Made by a program: the position numbers and the translations under genes
Shown: in pieces, positions 29,241-38,456 of the stretch
How positions within the stretch are numbered: position 1 is the first letter of the stretch
How the letters are laid out: each line of letters opens with the position of its first letter
The notes under the pieces: model-generated
Told to the model about the DNA's origin: nothing
What the model saw: the letters and a program-made list of their open reading frames with translations, nothing else
Database searches by the model: none
From: Melioribacter roseus
GTDB taxonomy: Bacteria > Bacteroidota > Ignavibacteria > Ignavibacteriales > Melioribacteraceae
DNA: 64,000 nucleotides
Reading direction: 5' to 3'
Assembly (NCBI GenBank): GCA_020724265.1
Contig: DYHH01000005.1
Coordinates: 138,650 to 202,649 of the forward strand

Positions 29241-31532
29241 TTATTCTATTTCTATTGCTTCGTAAGCGTTACTATCAGGTGCAAGGTACATTTCGAATAT
29301 TTTAATAGTTGTATCACGCTCAGAGTTAAACATTGGAGGAATGTCTTTCAATTTAATTATATCCGTATAAACACCCGAACCACAATCAGAGGAATAAATA
29401 CGTGGATCACCAAGTTCAAAAATTGATTCTGCACAGAAATTAATGGATGTAATATTTCCGGAGGCAGGCGGTTCAAAATCTACAACAGGGAAATCAAATT
29501 TATCATAAACATCTTTCATGAATCTTCCCCAAATTGGAAGAGCTGCTTGCGAACCTTGCCCGTAATTTCCGGTAAATGTAACACGTCTATCATCAAACCC
29601 AACCCAAACTCCGGCAGCTAATTGAGCAGTAAACCCAACAAACCAAGCATCTGCAAACTCTTGTGTAGTTCCTGTTTTCCCTCCGGCAGGTCTATTGAAT
29701 TGAAACTGGGATCTTATTCTAACACCTGTACCCGCATCAACGACGGATTTCATCATATCGGTTATTATATATGCCGTCTCTTCCGGGATTGCTTCCCGTG
29801 TTTCGGTAAAGAAATTATCTATAACAATTCCATCTTTATCTTCAATACGAACGATTGATATCGGTTCGTTGTAGATACCGTGATTTGCAATGGTTGAGAA
29901 TGCTGCAGTTAATTCCAGGGGTGTTACTTCCGAAGCACCAAGCGAAATTGCCGGATATAAATCAAGTTTGGTTTTTATTCCAAGTCTATCTGCGTATCTA
30001 CCTACTTGCCAAAGTTTAACGTGGTCTTCAATAATTAATCTTCCGGAAACAATATTGAGTGACCTTCTTAATGCATCTCTTAAAGTAACAAAACCGGAAG
30101 TACTTTTATCAAAATTTTTCGGTTCCCAACCTTCATAATTAAAAGGTTGGTTTAAAATCGGATAAGCCGGATACAATCCATTATCAATAGCAACTGTATA
30201 AATAATTGGTTTGAAAGCAGAACCGGGTTGTCTTCTAATTTGTGTAATATGATTTAATCCATATCTAAATTGTTGATCTCTTCCGCCAACCATTGCTTTA
30301 ATTTCTCCGGTAGCCACGTCGAGACAGACAAAGCCAACCTCAATAGTTTGATTTACTTTTTGAACCGAATCGACAAAAGCAACATTCTTAATTAATCTTT
30401 GATAAATTTCTTCCTTCTCATCATTAGTAGCAGCATTACGATATTCAGATCGTCTCTTTATTGCTTTATCAAGCATATCGTTTAAGGTGGCTCTGTTCCT
30501 GTTCCAATTCCATCGTTTATCAAAAATATCCTGATATTCTTTCAAATGAGTTTGAGCAGCATTAACTGCAATTCTCTGCATTTTCGTATCAAGTGTTGTG
30601 TAGATTGTTAGTCCGTCTTCATAAAGATCATATCCATATTTATCTGCCATACGAGATAGCTGCTGTCTGACATATTCAACAAAATGCGGAGCGATATTAC
30701 TCTTAAATCCTTCTGCAGTTTCCCGGAAAGATAAATCTATTGGTTCTTCTTTTAACTGATCATACCTATCACGGCTAAGCATATTCATTTGTACCATGTT
30801 ATACAATACAAGATTTCTTCTCTGAATTGAATTGTTATAACGTCTTATTGGATCGAATAAAACCGGTGATTTCAACATTGCAACTAAAACTGCCATCTCT
30901 TTCAAGTCAAGTTCAATAAATCTTTTCCCGAAATAAGTTCGAGATGCCATTTCTATTCCGTATGCGCCTCTGCCGAAGTATGATATATTAAAATACATTC
31001 CTAAAATTTCTTTTTTGGTATAATTGCTTTCTATTTGAACGGCAGTAATCCACTCACGAATTTTTCTTACTACAATATCATACGAGGATTCTTTACCGCT
31101 CCAAAAACCGTAAAGATTTCGCGATAGCTGCTGTGTTATAGTTGAAGCGCCTTCCCTTCTCATTAGAAATACATTTTTTACCATTGCTTTTATAAGTCTT
31201 TCGAGATCAACTCCCCAATGGTCATAGAATTTTCTATCTTCTGTAGCTATAAGAGCATTTATAAACTCTTCCGGAACATCATTAATATTTATTTCGATTC
31301 TATTCTGGCGAAAGTATTGACCGATTAATTCACCGTCGGCGCTATAAACATTGCTTGCTAATTGCGGTTTGGGATTTTCAAGTTGTTCGAGAGAAGGCAG
31401 TCCGGAGGCAACATAATCAAAGAAAATAAATGCGGCAATCGATAACACAATAAACAGGGTGCCGAAAAATGATAACAATATTTTTTTAAGATTTTTCTTT
31501 GAGCTTGTTTTTTTCTTTTTAGAATTTTGCAT
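29241..31532 (-). CDS. mrcA: Bifunctional penicillin-binding protein 1A (transglycosylase/transpeptidase)
   Basis: Class A PBP, 763 residues. A membrane anchor (about 18-40) is followed by the GT51 domain with the catalytic glutamate E98 in ATEDRKFYDHWG and the EGASTITQQLSRNL block. The transpeptidase domain has SAFK (438-441) in RQPGSAFKPIIY, a SLN motif in RRSLNIVSGRL, and KTGTTQEFADAWFVGF. The C-terminal tail has two cysteines about 18 residues apart that might form a disulphide. It lies 3 bases after lpxH. In the same strand it precedes the tRNA-Leu with a 136-base gap, in which I see nothing definite. Confidence 0.94.
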   Translation of the reverse strand: MQNSKKKKTSSKKNLKKILLSFFGTLFIVLSIAAFIFFDYVASGLPSLEQLENPKPQLASNVYSADGELIGQYFRQNRIEININDVPEEFINALIATEDRKFYDHWGVDLERLIKAMVKNVFLMRREGASTITQQLSRNLYGFWSGKESSYDIVVRKIREWITAVQIESNYTKKEILGMYFNISYFGRGAYGIEMASRTYFGKRFIELDLKEMAVLVAMLKSPVLFDPIRRYNNSIQRRNLVLYNMVQMNMLSRDRYDQLKEEPIDLSFRETAEGFKSNIAPHFVEYVRQQLSRMADKYGYDLYEDGLTIYTTLDTKMQRIAVNAAQTHLKEYQDIFDKRWNWNRNRATLNDMLDKAIKRRSEYRNAATNDEKEEIYQRLIKNVAFVDSVQKVNQTIEVGFVCLDVATGEIKAMVGGRDQQFRYGLNHITQIRRQPGSAFKPIIYTVAIDNGLYPAYPILNQPFNYEGWEPKNFDKSTSGFVTLRDALRRSLNIVSGRLIIEDHVKLWQVGRYADRLGIKTKLDLYPAISLGASEVTPLELTAAFSTIANHGIYNEPISIVRIEDKDGIVIDNFFTETREAIPEETAYIITDMMKSVVDAGTGVRIRSQFQFNRPAGGKTGTTQEFADAWFVGFTAQLAAGVWVGFDDRRVTFTGNYGQGSQAALPIWGRFMKDVYDKFDFPVVDFEPPASGNITSINFCAESIFELGDPRIYSSDCGSGVYTDIIKLKDIPPMFNSERDTTIKIFEMYLAPDSNAYEAIEIE

Positions 31533-31535
31533 TTT

Positions 31536-32258
31536 TTACCAATCGATTATCTCAAATTTATCATTTTGGAATTTACCATAGCATGGTTCTCTGAGCCATG
31601 TTCCTAAATTTATATAAAATCCATTGCTAAATTTTTCGAATCTTTTTCTGTGCGAATGCCCGAACAAAACGTAATCATAACCTTCCGAAATTTTTTCTTT
31701 TGCTACTTCAAATAAACTATCGCTTTCACCGTAATCTTTTGTTTTTGTATAATCACGTGATTTTTTACTTGTCGAGCTTGCAACCTTAATTCCAAGATCC
31801 GGATGAATCAAAGAGAACATGAATTGTAAAACTCTATTCCTTAAAAGTTTCTTTAAAATTTTATATCCCATATCATTTTTTATAAGTCCGTCACCATGAC
31901 CTAAATAAAATTTTCTATTATTGAGATGCATTGAAACAGAATCGTAGTAAAGTTCTGCTCCAATTTCAGTTTCGAAGAAATCTCTATGAAGAAAATCATG
32001 ATTACCAATAATGTAATGAACTTTTATTCCCTTATCGGATAAATTCTGTAACGCAGTTAATGTCTTGAAAAATCCTTTTTGAATAACTCTTCTATATTCG
32101 AACCAGTAATCAAAAAGATCTCCGAGAATGATTAACTCATCACAATTATCTGCGGCAAATTCAAGAAACTTAACTAACTTGTTTTCCTTTGCTTTCTCTG
32201 CTTCTTTAGTTTGAAGCCCTAAGTGAATATCCGAAATAAAAAAGTACCTTTTGTCCAA
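31536..32258 (-). CDS. lpxH: UDP-2,3-diacylglucosamine hydrolase, Bacteroidetes type
   Basis: Metallophosphoesterase predicted to release lipid X in lipid A synthesis at the inner membrane. The five phosphoesterase motifs are visible: FISDIHLG, GDLFDYWFEY, IIGNHDFLHRDFFETE, LGHGDGL and LFGHSHRKRFE, and LIHPDLGIKVASSTSKKSR is typical of the Bacteroidota branch. No ATG lies near the start of the conserved region. I place the start at TTG 32258, 240 residues, since the only ATG (32510) would drive the gene into divergent glgC and add about 80 non-conserved residues. Start confidence is moderate. Confidence 0.85.
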   Translation of the reverse strand: MDKRYFFISDIHLGLQTKEAEKAKENKLVKFLEFAADNCDELIILGDLFDYWFEYRRVIQKGFFKTLTALQNLSDKGIKVHYIIGNHDFLHRDFFETEIGAELYYDSVSMHLNNRKFYLGHGDGLIKNDMGYKILKKLLRNRVLQFMFSLIHPDLGIKVASSTSKKSRDYTKTKDYGESDSLFEVAKEKISEGYDYVLFGHSHRKRFEKFSNGFYINLGTWLREPCYGKFQNDKFEIIDW

Positions 32259-32424
32259 ATTCAGTCTATTTTTATTAGAGTATAAATTTAATGAATATCC
32301 TAAAATAAATTTATATTTTGACTTATATGAGAAAAAATTATGGATAATTGTTCTTAACAATTTGTTTTTTTGCCAAATAAAGGTGAAATGAATATATTCA
32401 CAAATAAAAACAGAGAGACCACCA

Positions 32425-33663
32425 ATGGCATTCACAGGTTCTGCCTTACAAAGGGCTACTTTAACAATGATTCTTGCCGGAGGGCAAGGTGAAAGATTAA
32501 ATCCACTCACCCTTTACCGCACAAAACCTTCGGTTCCATTCGGAGGTAAATACAGAATTATTGATTTTGCATTATCGAATTGTTTGAACTCCGGTTTACG
32601 AAAAATCTATTTACTTACCCAGTACAAATCCGATTCACTCAATCAACATATTTACGAAGCATGGAATATTTTTAATTACGAATTAGGCGAATTTATATTT
32701 TCGATTCCACCCCAGCAAAAGATTAGTAACAATTGGTATTTGGGAACAGCAAATGCGATATTCCAAAATTTGAACTTAGTCCGAGAAAATGATTTTAATT
32801 GGGTGTTGTTATTGTCCGGTGACCACATTTATAAAATGGACTATATGAAGATGCTTCAGTATCACACCGAAAAAAATGCCGATTTATCAATTGCAAGTAT
32901 TTATACACCCAAAGATCAAGCATCCCGATTCGGAATATTGGATATCGACAAAAATTACAAAGTAAAATCATTTGTAGAAAAACCTAAAAACCCGCCTGAA
33001 AGTCCTGACAGGGAAGGATATTCTTTTGTTAATATGGGAATTTATATTTTCAACGCAAAAGTTCTTAAAGATGTTCTTAAAAAAATGAGTGATGAAAAAG
33101 TTGAAAGTGATGACTTTGGGAAACATGTTATTCCTTATATGATTAAGAATAAGTATAATGTTTATTCGTACAGATTTATTGATGAAAACAAAACAGCAGA
33201 CCCTTATTGGGTAGATGTTGGTACTCTTGACAGCTACTACGCTGCAGCAATGGATTTGATAAATGTTAGTCCGCATTTTAATTTATATGATGTAAAATGG
33301 CCTCTGAGAACCCGTCAAGTTCAACTTCCTCCGGCTAAAACATTATCTCATGAGGGAGAGAGGGTTGGAAGAGCGTTTAATTCATTAATTACAGACGGAA
33401 CAATTATTTCCGGCGGTTTAGTTGAAAGGTCTATTCTCGGACCAAATGTTCGAGTCAACAGTTATTCATATGTTACCGATTCAATTATTATGGACAATGT
33501 TAATATCGGGCGACATTCCCGAATTAGAAGAGCAATAATTGATAAGAATGTAACTGTCCCCGAAGGTTTTGAAATTGGGTTTGATCCGGATCAGGATAAA
33601 AAGAGATTCACTGTAACTGAAACCGGAATTGTTGTTATACCTAAGAATTATTCTTTCAATTAA
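32425..33663 (+). CDS. glgC: Glucose-1-phosphate adenylyltransferase (ADP-glucose pyrophosphorylase)
   Basis: Makes ADP-glucose for glycogen. Nucleotidyltransferase signature ILAGGQGERLNPLT with TKPSVPFGGKYRIIDFALSN, then LGTANAIFQN, LLSGDHIYKMDY, FVEKP and DPYWVDVGTLDSYY; the C-terminal left-handed beta-helix allosteric domain follows (about 300-412). Length (412) is normal. No other glg gene is in the window. It is a single-gene unit closed by a textbook terminator. The first 12 residues before MILAGG are not conserved, so an internal ATG is possible. Confidence 0.94.
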   Translation: MAFTGSALQRATLTMILAGGQGERLNPLTLYRTKPSVPFGGKYRIIDFALSNCLNSGLRKIYLLTQYKSDSLNQHIYEAWNIFNYELGEFIFSIPPQQKISNNWYLGTANAIFQNLNLVRENDFNWVLLLSGDHIYKMDYMKMLQYHTEKNADLSIASIYTPKDQASRFGILDIDKNYKVKSFVEKPKNPPESPDREGYSFVNMGIYIFNAKVLKDVLKKMSDEKVESDDFGKHVIPYMIKNKYNVYSYRFIDENKTADPYWVDVGTLDSYYAAAMDLINVSPHFNLYDVKWPLRTRQVQLPPAKTLSHEGERVGRAFNSLITDGTIISGGLVERSILGPNVRVNSYSYVTDSIIMDNVNIGRHSRIRRAIIDKNVTVPEGFEIGFDPDQDKKRFTVTETGIVVIPKNYSFN

Positions 33664-33685
33664 TTATTGATGAAATATTATTTTT

Positions 33686-33711
33686 AGGGCTGACATTTGT
33701 CAGCCTTTTTT
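33686..33711 (+). terminator. Rho-independent terminator after glgC
   Basis: A perfect 7-bp stem GGCTGAC/GTCAGCC (33688-33694 with 33699-33705), loop ATTT, then six T residues, about 23 bases after the glgC stop. Confidence 0.9.
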
Positions 33712-33743
33712 ATTTCCGAAATAAATGTTAAATACATCTTAAC

Positions 33744-35576
33744 ATGACTCAACAACTTGAAAATAAATTACAAAATCTTCCAGCCGAGCCCGGTGTTTAC
33801 CAATTTAAAAATGAAAAAGGAAAAATTATTTACATCGGTAAAGCAAAAAATCTGCGTAACCGTGTTCGTTCCTATTTTCACAGTTCGGTTGATTCTCCAA
33901 AAACAAAAATAATGGTTGAAAAAGTAGCCGATCTTGAATTGTTAATCACAAGCAGCGAAATGGAAGCGCTTATTCTCGAAAACAATTTAATCAAGCAGCA
34001 TAAACCCCGTTATAATGTTAATCTGAAAGACGATAAATCGTTTCCATATATCAGAATAACTAACGAACCATATCCGCAAATTTATTCAACGCGTACAATC
34101 GAAAAAGACGGTTCAAAATATTTCGGTCCATATACCGATGTGAAGAATATGAAAGCTTCGCTGAGAATGATTAATAAATTATTCAAAATAAGAAGCTGCA
34201 AATACTGGATTGACGATGATGTTATCAAATCAAAAAAAATAAAACTCTGTTTGGATTACCATATAAATAAATGTGACGGACCTTGCGAAGGTTTAATTAG
34301 TGAGAAAGATTATAACAGAATGGTAAACCAAGTAATTAAACTTCTTCGAGGTAAAACAGATGAATTGATGACTGAATTAAAAACAGAAATGAATACTGCC
34401 GCCTCAAACTTAGAATTTGAGAAAGCAGCTTCAATTAGAGATAAAATCGAGCAGCTTGAAGTTTATTCATCAAAACAAAAAATTGTACTGCAAAGCAATG
34501 ACGATAAGGATATAATAAGTGCGGCAATCGAAGGGAAAGATGTTGCTTCAACTATTTTGAACATACGAAGCGGCAGACTGGTCGGTAAACGCCAGCTAAA
34601 TTTAAGTTCGGAAAGAAGTGATGACCTTAATGAAATTTACAATGCAATAATAAAATTCTATTACAATGAATACGTTGACATACCGAAAGAAATCATTGTC
34701 GAAGAAACTCCAATTGATAAGGATGCATTGTTAGAATGGTTAAGTAAAAAAGGGAACCGTAATGTAAGTTTTGTTATACCGCAAAGAAAAAGCGAAGCCA
34801 AATCTTTACTTCAGATGTGTAAGCAAAATGCAATTCTCCAGTTGAAAGAAATTCAACTTCAAAGAATGAAAAAAGAAGGCAACGTACCTTATGTTCTTTC
34901 TGCATTGCAAAGAGATTTAAGACTAAAATCACTTCCCCGTAAAATAGAATGTTTCGATATATCAAACCTGCAAGGCACCGATACTGTTGCAAGCATGGTT
35001 GTTTTCGTTGACGGGAAACCGAAGAAAAGTTTATACAGGAAATATATTATAAATGAAGTTGAAGGTCCCGATGATTTTGCAAGTATGCGGGAAGTAATTA
35101 GGAGAAGATACAAAAGGCTGCTTGAAGAAAACGAACATTCCCCCGATTTGATAATTGTTGACGGAGGTAAAGGACAATTATCTTCTGCAGTTGAAATTCT
35201 AGATGAACTTGGAATAAAAGATCAGCCAATTATAGGACTTGCTAAAAGATTAGAAGAAATTTTCTTCCCCGGCATATCCGAATCACAAAGCATCCCCAAA
35301 ACTTCATCGAGTTTGAAATTGATTCAGCATTTGCGTGATGAAGCTCATCGTTTTGCAATTACATTTCACAGACTTCGAAGGGATAAGCGAACATTACAAA
35401 CGGAGCTTACCGAGATTCCGGGTATCGGTCAAAAAGTAGCCGAAAAATTATTGATCAATTTTAATAGTATCGATGAAATTAAGAATGCGGCAACTGCAGA
35501 ACTTGCTAATGTGATAGGTATATCAAAAGCAGAGAAGGTTAAGAATTATTATTCGAATAAAACTAAATCTCTTTAG
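33744..35576 (+). CDS. uvrC: Excinuclease ABC subunit C
   Basis: Dual-incision nuclease of nucleotide excision repair, 610 residues. The GIY-YIG domain opens with GVYQFKNEKGKIIYIGKAKN. Cysteines CKYW...CLDYHINKCDGPC lie in the four-Cys [4Fe-4S]-type position. A UVR motif (NLEFEKAASIRDKIEQLE) precedes the RNase H-like 5' nuclease domain with FDISNLQGTDTVASMVVF, LIIVDGGKGQL and DEAHRFAITFHR. The C-terminal HhH (IPGIGQKVAEKLL) is present. uvrA is in this window at 58.9-61.8 kb. Its 3' end overlaps the convergent antiporter gene by 14 bases. Confidence 0.95.
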   Translation: MTQQLENKLQNLPAEPGVYQFKNEKGKIIYIGKAKNLRNRVRSYFHSSVDSPKTKIMVEKVADLELLITSSEMEALILENNLIKQHKPRYNVNLKDDKSFPYIRITNEPYPQIYSTRTIEKDGSKYFGPYTDVKNMKASLRMINKLFKIRSCKYWIDDDVIKSKKIKLCLDYHINKCDGPCEGLISEKDYNRMVNQVIKLLRGKTDELMTELKTEMNTAASNLEFEKAASIRDKIEQLEVYSSKQKIVLQSNDDKDIISAAIEGKDVASTILNIRSGRLVGKRQLNLSSERSDDLNEIYNAIIKFYYNEYVDIPKEIIVEETPIDKDALLEWLSKKGNRNVSFVIPQRKSEAKSLLQMCKQNAILQLKEIQLQRMKKEGNVPYVLSALQRDLRLKSLPRKIECFDISNLQGTDTVASMVVFVDGKPKKSLYRKYIINEVEGPDDFASMREVIRRRYKRLLEENEHSPDLIIVDGGKGQLSSAVEILDELGIKDQPIIGLAKRLEEIFFPGISESQSIPKTSSSLKLIQHLRDEAHRFAITFHRLRRDKRTLQTELTEIPGIGQKVAEKLLINFNSIDEIKNAATAELANVIGISKAEKVKNYYSNKTKSL

Positions 35577-37440
35577 CTTCCGGTACTTTCTTCCCGAAGA
35601 AATACAAGACGCCATACAACACAAGAAATATCAACCCGATTGAAATAAACGGATTCAACCCGAATGCAGTTGGCAGATCGCCGAGCAGCATTGACAATAC
35701 TCCCACAAGAATTGCATACGGAAGCTGAGTCTTAACATGATCGATATGATTACATTGAGAAGCCATCGAACTTAGAATAGTTGTATCTGCAATAGGTGAA
35801 CAATGATCACCAAATACAGAACCGGCTAATACGGAACTGACCACCCCGACTATAATTAAATGTGTTTCCGAATCTGGAAGATGACTAACTTCAACCATTT
35901 TTGCGGCAAGTGGAATTACAATCGGCATAACAATCGCCATAGTTCCCCAGCTAGTTCCGGTTGAAAAACTAATTAATGCGCATACCAAGAATACTAATAC
36001 CGGTAAAAATCGCGGATCAATTGCATCGCTTAAAATTGAGATGAGATAATCGGCTGTTTTTAATTGATTGGTTATGTCACTTATTCCCCATGCAAAAACT
36101 AAAATTATTGCCGCAAGCAACATTGTCTTGACACCGCTATGCCAAGCGTTTATTGCTTCATTAATTTTTAAAATTCTCTGCCATGAACTCATAATAATTG
36201 CGACTACACTTGCGGTAAAACTAGCCCATAAAAGTGAAGAATATGAATCTGAATTGCTGATAATATTCTGTACGGAAAAATTGATATCGCCTGATGCTTC
36301 AATTGCAAGAATTCCGGTGTAAACCATACCGGCAATTGTTCCGAATAAAATTATAAATATTGGAATCACTCCATTCCACCAACGTGATTTTTCCCCGGTG
36401 TAAAGCTGCGATTCATTATCCTTGAGACCATCAATTTTGGCATTACTTTCAGTAAGTTGACCGGTAAGACTTGCTCTTTTTTCTGCTTTATACATAGGTC
36501 CGAAATCTCTTCTCATAACAGAAGTTAAAAACACAAAAAACATTGCGGCAATGGGATAGAATCTATAAGGTATTGTCTGAAGAAAAACATCGTAAGCATT
36601 AGCGTCTGAACCGATACTTTTCAGCCCGTCATTTATTAATCCGAGTTCGTAGCCGATCCATGTACTTATTAAAACGACGCTTGCAATCGGTGCAGCAGTC
36701 GAATCGACAATGTATGCTAACTTTTCTCTTGATATTCTTAGTTTATCTGTAATTGGTCTCATCATATTCCCGATAATTAATGAGTTAGCATAATCATCAA
36801 AGAAAACAACCATACCCATCAGCCAACTTGAGATAAGACCCGACTTTGCCTTTTTTGCATAACGTGTAATCAAGTTTGCTAAACCTGCTGTTCCTCCGTT
36901 TTTAGAAATAACCCCCACTACACCGCCTATCATTAATGTAAAGACGATTATAAACATATGATCGTGGTCAACAAGTGCATTCATTATAATTGTATCGGTA
37001 AAACGAAGAAGTGCAGTAAGTGGATTATAATTATATATAATTATTGCACCGATAAAAATTCCGGCTGCAAGCGAAACTAAAACTTGTCGTATAATTAATG
37101 CAAGAAAAATTGCAAGTAATGGTGGAACAATACTTAACCATCCCGGTATTATTCTTATCGATGCTGAGATTCCGGGTTCTGTTGAAATAACAAAGTTATA
37201 ATTACCTGATCGATGTAAAGTAATTTTAGTTTCATAATTATTGCCTTCGAAAGTAAATTCATTTACTAACGTTTGATTTGCATCATATACCGAGACTTGA
37301 TGTAATGTTGAGTCGTGTAAATTTTTTATTTTTACCGGGAAAGAAATTTCACTTAGTTGAAACTTAGGGACTTCAATCTCTTGCGAATAAAGAGAAGAAA
37401 AGTTTAATACGATTATAGATATGAGAAAAAATTTTTTCAA
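35563..37440 (-). CDS. NhaC-type Na+/H+ antiporter with N-terminal exported domain
   Basis: A 625-residue transporter. The C-terminal ~530 residues match the NhaC family: SWGTMAIVMPIVIPLA, GSVFGDHCSPIADTTILSS and SQCNHIDHVKTQLPYA, with about twelve hydrophobic segments. Ahead of them is a signal peptide ending near SLYSQ and a beta-rich region (about 20-95) with HDSTLHQVSVYD and NGYETKITLHRSGNYNF-like strands, predicted to lie outside the cytoplasm. Members of this branch may carry amino acids or other solutes rather than sodium alone. The extra domain is unusual for NhaC. Confidence 0.88.
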   Translation of the reverse strand: MKKFFLISIIVLNFSSLYSQEIEVPKFQLSEISFPVKIKNLHDSTLHQVSVYDANQTLVNEFTFEGNNYETKITLHRSGNYNFVISTEPGISASIRIIPGWLSIVPPLLAIFLALIIRQVLVSLAAGIFIGAIIIYNYNPLTALLRFTDTIIMNALVDHDHMFIIVFTLMIGGVVGVISKNGGTAGLANLITRYAKKAKSGLISSWLMGMVVFFDDYANSLIIGNMMRPITDKLRISREKLAYIVDSTAAPIASVVLISTWIGYELGLINDGLKSIGSDANAYDVFLQTIPYRFYPIAAMFFVFLTSVMRRDFGPMYKAEKRASLTGQLTESNAKIDGLKDNESQLYTGEKSRWWNGVIPIFIILFGTIAGMVYTGILAIEASGDINFSVQNIISNSDSYSSLLWASFTASVVAIIMSSWQRILKINEAINAWHSGVKTMLLAAIILVFAWGISDITNQLKTADYLISILSDAIDPRFLPVLVFLVCALISFSTGTSWGTMAIVMPIVIPLAAKMVEVSHLPDSETHLIIVGVVSSVLAGSVFGDHCSPIADTTILSSMASQCNHIDHVKTQLPYAILVGVLSMLLGDLPTAFGLNPFISIGLIFLVLYGVLYFFGKKVPEAKEI

Positions 37441-37526
37441 TATTAATATTAATTGAAATTGAATTACGGCTAAAATAAAATTGTTTTCTCAGAAAGCAAA
37501 ACATTAATCCAAATGAAAGGTTAAAA

Positions 37527-37820
37527 ATGTATAAAATTTTGTTGATGATAAAAGATTCAGCAAACGATGAATTGATTAAACACTTCAGAGATGATGTTAT
37601 AATTCATCTTGAAAAAGCTGCCGGGGAAAAAATTCAATTAGGGGATGTTGACGGAGCTAAACTAAATCCTGAGCCCTACATAAAGATTTGTGAGATAGTA
37701 TTCAAAACAAAAGATGAAATGGATAAAGCATTATCTACCCCCGATGGGAAAAAGTTTAATAGAAATCTGACAAGTTTTATTCAACATGTTTCGGTATTCT
37801 TTATTGATTACGGAGTTTAA
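37527..37820 (+). CDS. EthD-like dimeric alpha/beta-barrel protein
   Basis: A 97-residue protein with the pattern of EthD/ABM ferredoxin-like folds: an N-terminal strand YKILLMIK, a helix DELIKHFRDDVIIHLEKAA with the semi-conserved His, a strand YIKICEIVFKT, then DEMDKALSTPDGKKF and a terminal FIQHVSVFFIDY. Such proteins form dimers and often bind small aromatic or ether-type ligands, or have no known role. AAAGG precedes the ATG. sixA follows with its start immediately after this stop. Confidence 0.65.
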   Translation: MYKILLMIKDSANDELIKHFRDDVIIHLEKAAGEKIQLGDVDGAKLNPEPYIKICEIVFKTKDEMDKALSTPDGKKFNRNLTSFIQHVSVFFIDYGV

Positions 37821-38285
37821 GTGAACTTATACATTGCAAGACATGCTCATGCTGAAAACGGAGTGCCGGATTCCGAGAGAAAATTAAGTCAACGCGGACG
37901 TGATTATCTTTCCGAACAAATTCAATATTGGAAAACTAAGATAGAGCAAATTGATATTATACTTACATCACCCTATAAACGAGCACTTGAGACCGCAGAA
38001 ATTATTCATAAAAGATTTAATGTAAAGCATGAATTAATAACGGATCTATCTCTCCAACCAATTATGAACATACCGGATGTAATCAACACTTTATCCTCGT
38101 TTTCCGTTAATAATATTTTAATTGTCGGTCATATGCCAGATGTAGCCGATCTTACCTCGCTGTTAATTTCCACGAATAACGTTGAGTTGGCATTTGCACC
38201 GGCAACTATTGCTGCAATCGAGTTTGAAAATAATGTGATGTTATACAGGGGTAAGCTTAAGTTTATTACAAGTAATAAAATTTAA
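37821..38285 (+). CDS. sixA: SixA-like phosphohistidine phosphatase
   Basis: Histidine-phosphatase superfamily (branch 1) member of 154 residues. N-terminal IARHAHAE gives catalytic R7-H8 (Ala replaces the usual Gly of RHG), ILTSPYKRALETAEII supplies the second Arg, and LIVGHMPDVADL holds the second catalytic His, a pattern typical of SixA. The start is a GTG directly after the EthD-like stop, so the two are translationally linked. The phosphohistidine substrate (HPt, PTS or other) is not known here. Confidence 0.88.
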   Translation: MNLYIARHAHAENGVPDSERKLSQRGRDYLSEQIQYWKTKIEQIDIILTSPYKRALETAEIIHKRFNVKHELITDLSLQPIMNIPDVINTLSSFSVNNILIVGHMPDVADLTSLLISTNNVELAFAPATIAAIEFENNVMLYRGKLKFITSNKI

Positions 38286-38287
38286 GA

Positions 38288-38382
38288 TGCCGGGCTGACC
38301 GATTACACGAATTAAATACTGACCGCTGCTTCCTTCCGGACCTGACGGGATTGGGTATTAGCCCGTTAACCGGCGCCCGACA
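38288..38382 (-). ncRNA. ffs: Signal recognition particle RNA (small 4.5S type)
   Basis: The minus strand contains the universally conserved helix 8 sequence GTCAGGTCCGGAAGGAAGC with its GGAA tetraloop. The ends pair as GTCGGGC with GCCCGGC, giving a ~95-nt hairpin RNA of bacterial type. It is convergent with sixA. Confidence 0.93.
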
Positions 38383-38416
38383 TGTAATTTTTTGAGGGTG
38401 TAAATATATAAAAATC

Positions 38417-38456
38417 TAGGATGTATATCTAAGAATTAGATATGACTTATATCCTA
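38417..38456 (-). terminator. Probable terminator after the DNA methyltransferase
   Basis: On the minus strand a nested stem, AGGAT/ATCCT outside and ATCTAA/TTAGAT (38427-38432 with 38436-38441) inside, overlaps the methyltransferase stop and is followed by AGATTTTTATAT. It separates the methyltransferase from the SRP RNA. Confidence 0.6.

Noticed and set aside
32259-32510. Upstream extension of lpxH to an ATG at 32510
   Set aside because: About 84 extra residues without family similarity, overlapping divergent glgC by 86 bases. TTG at 32258 fits the family length.
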